DNA of 64,000 bases, from positions 2,542,001-2,606,000 of the forward strand of contig PVNU02004155.1 in NCBI GenBank assembly GCA_003013855.2, read 5' to 3'. The notes beneath the pieces were generated by a model that was given only the letters and a program-made list of their open reading frames with translations, did no database searches and was not told the origin of the DNA. Both the position numbers and the translations under genes were made by a program. Shown here one piece after another: positions 46,785 to 56,632 of this stretch. The DNA is from Liriodendron chinense (Eukaryota; Streptophyta; Magnoliopsida; Magnoliales; Magnoliaceae). How positions within the stretch are numbered: the stretch's first letter is position 1; every line of letters starts with the position of its first letter.

Positions 46785-47692
46785 CAATGTTCGCACTATT
46801 CGTATCGCGTTACGTTTTGCACCCTTGGGATAAAGATACATATCGCGTATCGGTAGGGAAATATCGGTTGTATTGCGGAATGTATCGCACTTTTTGGGAA
46901 ACATGGGGAAACATTGGGAAATTGATTGAATTTTTCAATGAAACTTTAGGAATTGTTAAAATGGACCTCAATACACACATTTAAATCATAATATGTAAAA
47001 AAAAAAAAAAAGTCCACATAATGGAGTTCCTTTGTAAAAGGATCCTAAGCTATGCATTATGTGACTGAATTGATGCAACTATTGTTTAAATTGATTCCAT
47101 AAGATATACAAATGTAACAAGACATTAATGTAAACACAACCAATGCATTAACAAAGTAAAACAAGCAAGAGAGTTAAGAAATATACCTATGGATGATGCA
47201 ACTGACTGAGTATCCTTTAAATGTAGTTTTGACTATCCTAGTTCAACGCAATGCAAGCTACCCTATATGGCCTAGATCTATATGAGGACTCAATAAAATC
47301 TAGAAAAGGGCTAAGTGGATTCAACAAACTATAACCCCGCCTGAAAGCCCAACGGTTTTTTTTAGGGAGGAGAAACTAAAAGAAAATCGAACAAAAAAAT
47401 AATTTTTTTTCTACAAAATAGGGAACTCTTGTGCGTCTGACCAATACCTGGACAATATCGTCTAGGTATCAACGATATTTGGAGCCCACTGTGTAAAAAA
47501 TAGCGATATTTTGCCGATATATCGTGCGATATCGATACATCGTGCGATATTATTGATATCGCACAATATATTGTGCGATACACAAGAGTCGAGCAATTTT
47601 TTTTTAATTATTGGGCCAATATTTATCGCCACTGACCGATATTGATGACATCGGCCGATATATCGGCCGATTTATCGATACTGCAATCACTA
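46785..47692. mobile_element. hAT-type MITE, CGATATCG-rich family, copy 2 (908 bp)
   Basis: gtatcaac is duplicated exactly at 46777-46784 and 47693-47700. The left end caatgttcgcactattcg and the right end cgatactgcaatcacta are imperfect inverted repeats. It shares 'tttttgggaaacatgggga' and 'cctcaatacacacatttaaatcataa' with copy 1 and has an expanded tail of cgatatatcg words. It lies 137 bp from the chromovirus, in the same older host sequence. Confidence 0.82.
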
Positions 47693-47859
47693 GTATCAAC
47701 CTGTCTTTTGGGCTCTAGGGTGTACATGAGGTGGTGTACGTGATGGACGGGGTGGATGTCTGGTACACATCGTGATGGCGGAACCTACTTTGCTCAACAC
47801 TATGGGATCAAGACTCTATATGTGTATGTAAACATCAACACACATATCATTACCATCTA

Positions 47860-48670
47860 AGCCTTATACCAACTAGCTTGGGTTGAAGACATGACTACCA
47901 TTCACTATTTCACTTTATCCACGGATTATATCCTCAGTTAAATCATAGGTCTCAGATTGTTTCTTACTACCTCCACCTACATCCTTTTGGGGCCTTTCTC
48001 TTGCTGTTTTAAAGCCTTCAACTTGAATCACTCCTAATAGATGTAGTTCTTGGTCTATGATACACATGACCAAAACATGTAAAGTCTGCTTTCCCTCATC
48101 TTATTACCTATTGGGGCTACTCCTAATTTCCCTCTAATGCATTCATTTTTAATTCTATCCTTCCTTGTCTTGCCACTTATCCATCTCAACATCCTTAACT
48201 GCCCAACATTCTGTCCCATGGAGCATGGCTGGTGTTATAATTGTATTATGAAATCTCTCCTTCAATTTGATTGTTATGTGGCGATCACATAGAACTACAG
48301 AGGCACATCTCCATTTAGTCCACCCGATTCTAATTCTATGGTTAACATCCTTCTCAATCTCTTCGTTCTCATGAAGTATTGACCCAAGATATCTGAAGTG
48401 GTCATTTTGGGGAACTTCTTGGCCATCAATTTTAACTAATTCCTTGTTCCCACTCCTACTATTTCTAAAAATTGCATTTTGCATACTTTATTTTTGTTTG
48501 GCTATTGTAAAACCTTTAGATTCTAAAATCCCTTTATAGTTCTAGCTTGGCATTTGCCCACTCATTGTCTTGTCATTCAAAACAATGTCATTTGCAAACA
48601 ACAGACAACAAGGGGCCTCTTCCTGTAAATGCCTAGTTGACTCATTCATAACCAATGCAAAATGATACGG
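47860..48670 (-). mobile_element. RTE-type LINE relic
   Basis: Minus-strand translation shows late RT motifs of plant RTE elements: CCLLFANDIVLND (the catalytic F-A-D-D motif reads F-A-N-D), GKGFTIAKQ-like, FRYLGSILHENEEIEKDVNH, GWTKWRCASVVLCDR, and PAMLHGTECWAVKD. Several frame breaks and the D-to-N change at the active site mean it is dead. The 3' end lies toward 47860. Confidence 0.75.
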
Positions 48671-48712
48671 CCTTACCCTAGTGTAGGCCCACTATAGTTG
48701 GAAACTTACCAC

Positions 48713-48713
<1 letters not shown>

Positions 48714-48799
<86 letters not shown>
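48714..48799 (+). repeat. (TG)n microsatellite
   Basis: About 85 bases of tg repeat with one interruption ('tgtggtgtgt' near 48764). The His/Thr-repeat frame on the minus strand is an artefact. Confidence 0.95.
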
Positions 48800-49143
48800 G
48801 GCAAGAGTATTGGCTGTCAGCTTGAATTGCTGAAAGTAAAAATATAGTTGCATGAATTGTGAGGTGAAGCAACAACAAATTCAGATGTGGGAACAGGGAA
48901 GTGTCTATTTCAAAACGTTAGCAACTACAAATAGCAAGGAAGTGGGCGTGGGAGCGTGAGTTTGAAACAGGAACGGCACATGTTAGGAGGATCATGCAAC
49001 TAAGAGTCAACCAAATAGGCCCTAATTGAACACAAATCAAGCATGGTTTGGTGGACTAGGGCCCATTACATATGGATACAAATTACAATTAAAAGAAGAT
49101 GAAAAAAGTGACGGTTCACCCCTTATTCTAGTATTTCTCAAAA

Positions 49144-49146
<3 letters not shown>

Positions 49147-49222
<76 letters not shown>
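49147..49222 (+). repeat. (GA)n microsatellite upstream of the D-box gene
   Basis: About 76 bases of ga repeat, some 410 bp upstream of the ATG at 49636. It may lie in the promoter or a leader intron. Confidence 0.95.
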
Positions 49223-49269
49223 AAAAACTAACTCAAATCAGAACATACCAGGCAATTTTCTAAATTAAT

Positions 49270-49635
49270 TACTCATCATGTTATGATGGCATTGTTGCCT
49301 ACACTGTTGACTGGTGGTCGGACTACTTTAATCTGGACCATAATTTAATGATTTGGCATATGGGACAATTTGTAAAACTTTAATTTCATCTACTAAGCTA
49401 CTTTTTTAGCAATTTAAATAAAACATAAAAAAATTTGAGTTCAAGTTGTAAACAACTTGAACCAATCATTATTAAAAAAGAAAACATACAATCCTTAATA
49501 TAAAAAATAAAAACTTGAACATTTCAAATTGAATTGTTCGTGGTGATTATATAATTGCACCTTCTTAATATGTGAATATAATGCAGATAATCTGTGGCTC
49601 TAAAAGTTTTCAAAGGTTGATTCAAGCAAATGTAA
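49270..49635 (+). promoter_or_regulatory. 5' flank of the D-box gene, possible leader-intron acceptor
   Basis: AT-rich with no transposon ends. 'gaatataatgcag' ending at 49586 could be a 3' splice site, which would place the start codon 50 bases into an exon whose leader lies further upstream. No TATA element stands out. Confidence 0.25.
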
Positions 49636-50289
49636 ATGGCTTCTCAAATGCCGACGGCGATTCAAAATGAAAATGTACACATTCTTGGAGGTATTTTTCT
49701 TTATGCTTTTGCTTATGTGACGAAATTGTCAAGTGTTCTGATGTTTGAAATTTTTATGATCTAGCATAATAAGCATTCCATTTTCAGGAAAAGGTTCTAT
49801 TGGTGCAAAAGTGGGTGTGCCCAAACCTGAGCAGAGAGGGCGTAAGGAGCGAAAAGCTCTAGCAGATCTTTCGAAGGCTGGAAAGCCTTCAGTTCTCAAT
49901 GCATCAACCCCTTCTTTAAAGGGCAAATCGGCCTCACGTGGCAAGTGAGAGCACAAAGATTTTTCCTAAAAGTTATATATTGACTGACGAGGAAATAAAA
50001 CAATGCAATGAATGGGCTGAGGAAGGGATAGAGCATGTTTATTTTTCGGGGAATGACTTGAATGCCCTTCTGCAAGATATCGAGGAAAAACGTTAGTCCC
50101 CATCTATTCTAACTTTCAACTCACTTCCTTTTTTTGCATTGACCTATCAGTTTTTGTGCTAAATTTGTAATTGCACATTGTCACTTTTTTATTTTTATAA
50201 ACTCAGGTGTGAAGAAAAAAGTAGAGAAAGTAATGTCTGCCATGAGTGGATGGACTCGGATGGCTTATGGTCAGGAAAATCCATTAGGG
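49636..50289 (+). pseudogene. Securin-like D-box protein gene (PATRONUS/RSS1 type?), three exons, frame broken
   Basis: Exons: 49636-49690, 49788-50091 and 50207-50289, all with GT/AG borders; the last ends at a consensus donor gtatgt, so the 3' end is missing. The product begins MASQMPTAIQNENVHILGG. NEN at 11-13 resembles a KEN/DEN-type degron, and RKALADLS at 40-47 is a full RxxLxxLS destruction box. This small basic layout is that of plant securin-like APC/C substrates (PATRONUS, RSS1); that family call is tentative. At 49946 an extra T gives TGA right after residue 71. Beyond it the next frame continues as a clear coding sequence (ILTDEEIKQCNEWAEEGIEH, then KKKVEKVMSAMSGW across the intron). 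The copy is therefore broken by one base, or the base is a sequencing error. Later exons were not found; the 3' side is filled with transposons. Confidence 0.6.
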
Positions 50290-50555
50290 GTATGTGGTCA
50301 AACTCAGTTCTAGGAACATTTTAACTCAGTTACCACTCCCATGCTTTGTCTCACTTTAGAATTGTTCTCTTACTCCTACGGTCCTACCTCATGGTGCTTA
50401 CACTTCTTGACATTTTGAGCACCGCTGCTCTTACTCTTGAACATGCTCTCCTTCCCACTCACTATCCACACGACTGCAGCTATGGGTCAAATCATTATAC
50501 AGTTGCTTCCATTCCTTATTTGGGTAGTATTGCGGTGTGCATCGTTTGTAGCATG

Positions 50556-51214
50556 CAATGTTCCTGGTATTGCCGATGTTATCTGTATCCCAGGTCAGTG
50601 ATACAAATACTGGGGTAAAATAAAAGTTGCAAGATATTGTCGACAATATTGATAATATCACTGATATTATCGCATATATCAACGATATTGAGGATATCGA
50701 CAACATCCCTCTTAAAAATATACACTGCATCATTGATATCATGGGATATTGTTGACATTATTTACGATACTAGCTTTAATACTTGCAAAATTTCAGAAAA
50801 TTAAAAAAACCCAACTTTTTCATTTTTTTTGGGATGGTCTTTCCTAGGGGTGTTTTATATTAGTGCATTAGTTGTGCTGAATTATTGCATTATTCCTTCA
50901 AAACTAGTGCATTAGTATCCTATTTATTAATTAAATATTTTTGTGCAACAACAATAATTTGGGCCCTTATACAATGGAAACCTATTATTTATAGTTGTTT
51001 TTTTTTTTTTTTTTGTAATATTTTGATTTCTAAGCATGTATCATGTGCCTTTTAACATCTCCTAAAGTTCCACTGAAAATGCCAACATGATCCTAATGTT
51101 TCCCTAAAAAAGCGACAAATTGCCCAATATTTGTTATAGTATTGACAACATTGATACATGTTTCCATATCCCAAGTCATCAATACATGTAACGATAATGA
51201 CACTTTGAATATTG
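50556..51214 (-). mobile_element. hAT-type MITE, CGATATCG-rich family, copy 3 (659 bp, inverted)
   Basis: It starts caatgttcctggtattgcc and ends 'gacactttgaatattg', lying in reverse to copy 1 at nearly the same length. The flanks gtagcatg and ataatatg match at 5 of 8. It sits just after the third exon of the D-box gene, probably in an intron. Confidence 0.6.
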
Positions 51215-51769
51215 ATAATATGCATACTTGTTCTCATGCTTTAACATGTGAAAGGACCAAAACGTACTGACAACAACATATTCTCGTCAACTTTAGTGGA
51301 CAATGGTAAATCTCTTGTTATTTTGGGTCCTAGTCTTCTTTGGTCCAATTATCACAAGTACAAAATCCCCAAAGGTATCCAAGCTATTGGTTCACCCGTG
51401 TTTTACGATTTATGCTCATATTAGCATAAATTTTTTGGCTAAAAAAATATGGAAAAATATAAAAAAGGGAAATATAAGAATTTATTGCTTTTGTGCTTTT
51501 GACGCATACTCAACGGTGTATCAGACCATTCTTTTTAAGAATGTTGTCTTTCGACTTGACTTGAGTTTTAGTCTTTGAGCCCTAAATTTGGAGTCGAAGC
51601 ATTTGAGAATTTACTAATTCTTTGGGTTAATTATCAATTTTTGTTGTCGAAGTTTATGATTTTAACGAAACATCAAGAATTAAAACATTTGTCATTACAA
51701 TCACAAATATAATGAACGGGGAAGCTAGATTTTAGAGTGCGTGGGCTCGGCTAGTTTTTTCAGTCCTAT

Positions 51770-54291
51770 TCAATGAAACCCCCAAAGCTTTTTTCAAATC
51801 AGCTAGGGTTTAAGGCAAGGGGATCCTCTATCTCTGTTCCTGTTTGTTGTTGTGGTGGAAGCTTTGAGCAGAATGCTATCTGAAGGGGTTAGTGAAGGTT
51901 TATTTGCGGACTTCAAGGTGGATAGAGGGGATTTTCTAGTGTCTTATCTTTAGCTTGCATATGATACTATCCTTTTATGTGAACTACAGGTCTCTCGGGT
52001 AGATAATCTTAGGATAGTTATTTCTTGGTTTGAAGTGGTGTCGAGTTTATTAGTGAATCTTCATAAGTCAAAGTTTGGGAAATAGGGTTGTCCAGGGAGG
52101 AAGTGAGGTCTCTTGCTCTTTGTGTTTTGTTGTAGGGAGGGGTCTTTTTATACTACTTATTTGGCCTTCCTCTTTGCAGTGGGAAGGTGAAGTAGCAACT
52201 ATGGGATCCAATCATTGAAAGATTAGAAAGGAAGTTATCTATTTGGAAGAGTAGGCTCTTATCCTTGGGGGGAAGAATTATTCTCATAAAAGCGGCACTT
52301 TCAAACCTTCCTTTATATTTTGTGTCTTGTCAAATGTTCGAAGGGGGTCCTAGAGAAGTTGGAGAAACTTAGAAGGGATTTTCTATGGTAAGGTGGGGAG
52401 GTGAAAAAGAAATTTCATCTTATGAAGTGCGTTGGTGTTTGTAAGCTAAAAGAGGAAGGGGGTGTGGGGATTCGTAATTTCGGCCTCATGAATGAGGCTC
52501 TTTTAGGGAAATGGATTTGGAGATTTGGCGCGGAGGAGGAGGGAGGTTCGTGGAAGGAGGTTATCTAGAAAGTTTGGGGTGGAGCGGGAAGGTTGGTGGC
52601 CTAAAAAGGTTTCCTTGGGGTTTCAGGAGTTTGGAATTCTATTATGGACTCAAGAGATGTGGTCTTAAGAGGGGTGGGTGATGGTTTAAGGGTGAGGTAT
52701 TGGAAGGTTGTGTGTCTTGGTGATAGAAGCTTCAAGATCAATTCTCAAGGCTTGCTCAAGTGGTTGTGGACCTTGATATTTCAATTAATCATTGTTTTTC
52801 ATCACAAGAGGATCGAGGGGTTTGGGTTTCCTTATTTAGAAGGGACCTCCATGAGAATGAATATGAAGAGTTGGTGTTTCTCTAGATTTAGTGGTCAAGG
52901 GTTCCTCTTTCGGTAAGGGTTGATTCAATAAGGTGGTTAGAGGTGAAGTTGGGGAAGTTGTCAGTGAAATCTCTTTTCTCTATGATGTCAGGCGGCCCAA
53001 GTGTAGGCGCTAAAGCGCACACGCTCTTCCTTGGTCCTATGGGCTCCCTCTAAGGTGGTAGCTTTTGCATGGCTGGTTGGATGGAATAGGGTGTTAATGA
53101 TTAATAATTTGAGAAAGAGGGGCCTCATTATCATTAATGCTTGTCTTGGCAAGATGAGGAGTCGGCGAATCATCTTTTTCTACATTGCCCGTACTCTAGG
53201 GAGGTGTGGGAAAGATTCTTTGGGCTTTTCAGTGTTTCTTGGGTTTTGCTGAGATTGATTGATGAATTCTTTAGGTAATGTCACGTAAGCGGCCATGGGG
53301 AAGGTGGATATGAGATGTGGGGGCTTTCTCTCGTAGTTGAGCTATGGGTTATTTGGAAGGAATGTGTAGGGGTGTTAATGGGTCGTGTTGGCCTGTCGTG
53401 CTTTTGGTGCTATCCCACTTCGGGTTGGACTTGGTTTGGAATATTAGGCCTAAGGACTCGGCTTGAGCTTAAAATTCAAGCTTGTTTCTAAATTTGGCAA
53501 GGCTTGGACTAGATTTCCAAAAGCTCGTCAGCTCGGTTTGACCCGTTAGGGTTTGGAAAGGGCACTTTTGTAATATATTTTGAAATCTGCGTTAAGATAT
53601 GGGTTTTGAACGAAGGATTGGGACAAATCTCTGAGGATTGGGATTTGTTCGAATAGAGAAATTGTACATTTAAAACAAAATTGGTAAGGATTGGGATTGG
53701 AATTGAAGGAAATCGCAAAACGGGAATTTGATTTGTAAAAGGAGAGATGGGAAGATGGAATCCATACCTCTTTCTAGGGTGCAATTTTTCTCCTCATGTG
53801 CAGAAATTCCAACGATTTCCTCTCCCTCTCTCTTTATAGGAATGGCTGCTTCTTCAGTTACAACTCCTGCTCTCTCAATCAATCTTTGATCTTTCCTTCT
53901 TTCTATCATATGGTGGGCACCGTTTTGGGCTTGGGCTTGGACCGGGCCCTGTATATGTACTCTGGGCCGAGCTCAGGTTGGACTATTTTGGCTTGTCATC
54001 GGCCTGGGCCTGGTTTTGGGCTTGTGTTGAAGAATGCGGGCCAAGCTTGGCTAGGCCCTAACTCAGTCCGTTGAAACCCTTAGATACGTGTGGTAATCTA
54101 AAGAGAGTCTTTCTTCGAGCACAATCTTGTGTCTTGAATGGGTGGAGGCTTCGTCTAAAGTTGAGGCCTTTAGTTAGAGCGGGTTGTAGCACGAGTGTGC
54201 GCTTTGGGGTTTTCTTTTCTTTTCTTTTTCCTTGTCTTCTTTCTACTTTGCTGTCTCACTAATAAATTGTCATCTTAAAAAAAAAAAAAAA
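51770..54291 (+). mobile_element. L1-like LINE relic with poly(A) tail, interrupted by a hAT element
   Basis: Plus-strand translation shows RT motifs GLRQGDPLSLFLFVVVV (near 51807; RQGDPLS) and LAYDTILLCE (A-Y-D-T in place of the catalytic A-D-D). SSLLVNLHKSKFG follows, then the L1 zinc-binding domain (ANHLFLHCPYSREVWERFF-like, near 53155-53225) and WVIWKE. The 3' part resumes after the nested element (RVFLRAQSCVLNGWRL) and ends in a 15-base A-run at 54277. Multiple stops and the lost catalytic Asp show it is inactive. The 5' end was not found. Confidence 0.78.
53367..54082. mobile_element. hAT-like element nested in the LINE (716 bp)
   Basis: It splits the LINE frame between WKE and the resumed RVFLRAQ. 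The ends taggggtgttaatggg and cgttgaaaccctta are imperfect inverted repeats of the common plant hAT 'ggggtgtcaa' type. The flanks ggaatgtg and gatacgtg match at 5 of 8. The interior has gggcttgggcttgg words near the right end, plus about 300 bp of different composition (see findings). Confidence 0.6.
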
Positions 54292-54302
54292 CAAAGAAGA
54301 AG

Positions 54303-54470
54303 AAAAAGATCAAATAAAGTGTTGTTAGTTGGTTGGCTTTGTTATGATTTTCCCCAAAATGGACTGCTTCTTAAATCTTGTGTTATAAAAAGATCAAATA
54401 AAGTGTTGTTAGTTGGTTGGCTTTGTTTTGATTTTCCCCAAAATGGTTTGCTTCTCGAATCTTTTTTTTA
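54303..54470 (+). repeat. Tandem repeat, two 84-bp units
   Basis: The unit 'aaaaagatcaaataaagtg...' begins at 54303 and again at 54387. The second unit differs at few positions until its degenerate end. It directly follows the LINE poly(A) tail. Confidence 0.85.
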
Positions 54471-55258
54471 AAATCCAAAATAGGCCATGATTTAGTAAAA
54501 AATGAGTTTCTAAGCTCTCTCTAAGGTTTGAATGTAGAAAAAAAAAAATGAAAAAATGCGAGAAATTTTGGAAAAAAAAAATTCAAGAAGCTGGATTTTA
54601 AAACTATCATCACTGATGTGGGTCAATAAGACCACTAATTTTGCAGGATACCGGTTTCACACCCATTTTGTTTATGGGGGTCCTTCAATTCAAAATTGAT
54701 ATTTAAAACCAGGCTTTTAAGCTTATGGGCGAAGCACGCGTTTTGTAGTTGTTGTTAAGCCAACGGGTTTGAATTCCAATCGAAATATAGAAATGCATTA
54801 TCTGGTGATCCATTCACAAACAAAAACAAGTGCCATTAATCTTCATCTAGAACGAAACATAATCTTAAGGCCACTGACACAAAACACCACTTTAGAGACA
54901 TGCTAAGGAATAACAATGTAAAACAAATGAGAACTGAGTACATTTCTGGTATGAAGTTATAGGTTGAATCGAGTACATAACTGGTTTCTTCTGTCATGTT
55001 TCCTTTTAAATGTCAGAAATACCTCTCATTAGGGACAAAGCCTGGGTTTAGATTTAGCTTAGTAATTGAAAGTTTGCGAAGAAACCAACAAGAAGGTGAG
55101 GACTAACCTTTACACTAGTGAGTGATATTTATGGAATCCCCCAAAATTCATATTTCATAGTGACATTACCTCTAAGATCAATGAGGGTTAAATCTCATAC
55201 CACCTGCCAAGATTAGCTTATTTTGCAAGATTACATTGGAATGGTAGGTTCCTAAGAG
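54471..55258. other. Gene-free stretch
   Basis: AT-rich DNA without recognisable coding frames, terminal repeats or RNA genes. Confidence 0.35.
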
Positions 55259-56046
55259 CAATGTTATCAAAATCCTATGAATTATGATTTACGATATACG
55301 ATTTTAGGCGAATCCTAAGCAAAAGGATTTGAATCCCAACCTTGAAGCCCTTTTTATTTGAATCCCACGATTCTATGATTTGAATCCTATAATTTACGAT
55401 TCAAATTATACTTGTTCTCTTCTGTTTTAAACTTCACCTGGCTTTCATTTTATGCTTTTAAATTGTTGGGGCTTTAAGAATCGTTTAGAAAAGGTAGATT
55501 ATTTTTTTTGTTCTTCATAAGAGATTAAATGATATATATTCTCTTCATCGTTAAATCATGTAGCTTTTTATTTTTATTTTTTATGATTTCATACTTCTTA
55601 ATTGGTAAGACACCAAATTGATGTATGACTTACCTGTAATGTTTTTATGGATGGTTACGATCATGCCGACTTATACGTATTATGAAATGATGTTTAGAAA
55701 TCAAATCTACAGCATTAAAGACTGCTTTCTACCATGATTCTACATTCAAAGAAAGGTAACAAGAACATAAATTATTAAAGGATCCTTGTATGTTTTTTTA
55801 AGGAAAATTTCTTGAAAGACAAAAAAAAAAGAGGAATAAGAATCCTTTAACATTATCATGACATGGTATTGCTTGGCGCACATTGATGGCAAAAGGAAGA
55901 TTGAGGAGTTTTAAAATCAATTCTTATTTATTTATATTTTCATTTTTTTTCAAATTTTTAGGAAAATTGTAAAAAAATCTTACGGTTTATGATACGATTC
56001 AACCCATACTACGGTTTGCGATACGATAACGATTTTGACAACATTG
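55259..56046. mobile_element. hAT-like MITE with 17-20-bp TIRs (788 bp)
   Basis: The left end caatgttatcaaaatcctat and the right end cgataacgattttgacaacattg are inverted. The flanks 'cctaagag' and 'gctaaaag' are similar, as for an 8-bp duplication offset by a base or two. The interior has repeated 'tacgattt' and 'gatttgaatcc' words. Confidence 0.6.
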
Positions 56047-56632
56047 TGGCTAAAAGAGCCTTTTTGCCATTTTCATAAACTTTCCCCTAGTGTAACACGA
56101 GCCTTCACATTGCTGGTTTCCATCTCCAATCTCTTCAATTAGTGAATCAAATCATCGATAGATTTCCAACTTTTAGGGATCTATAGACCTAAAAAAGAAT
56201 TGTTTGAGTAGAAACATTGTTAGAAAGGTTTCGAAAGATCTAGTTTCTTCTTCCCTTGAGATTAAAGAAGAAAAGAATGGGAAAAGAGAGGTTTGAGAGA
56301 AGGAAGAGTAGAAAAGAGGAGTGATTAAGGCCTCTCTCTGTCTGTCTGTCTCTGTTCTTATTTTATTTAAGGGAACCCTAATAAAAAAGGAATGGTTTCC
56401 TAAACGAACACCTAATACATAAACTCACACACCTATAATAATAAAAAAATACATTACGTCACATGCATACAAAGACACGTACACCATCACACACATGATC
56501 TCCAATAGATACATTGCATTACAACATTAGCCCATATTTTGCACCTTAACTTTCAAAATGCATTCTGCTTCTCATGGTAGCATGCGACTTGTGAGTTCGA
56601 ATACAATTCTTTTCATATATGAACTTGCCCCT

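Noticed and set aside
48678..48878. His/Thr-repeat protein frame
   Set aside because: It is the translation of a (TG)n microsatellite.
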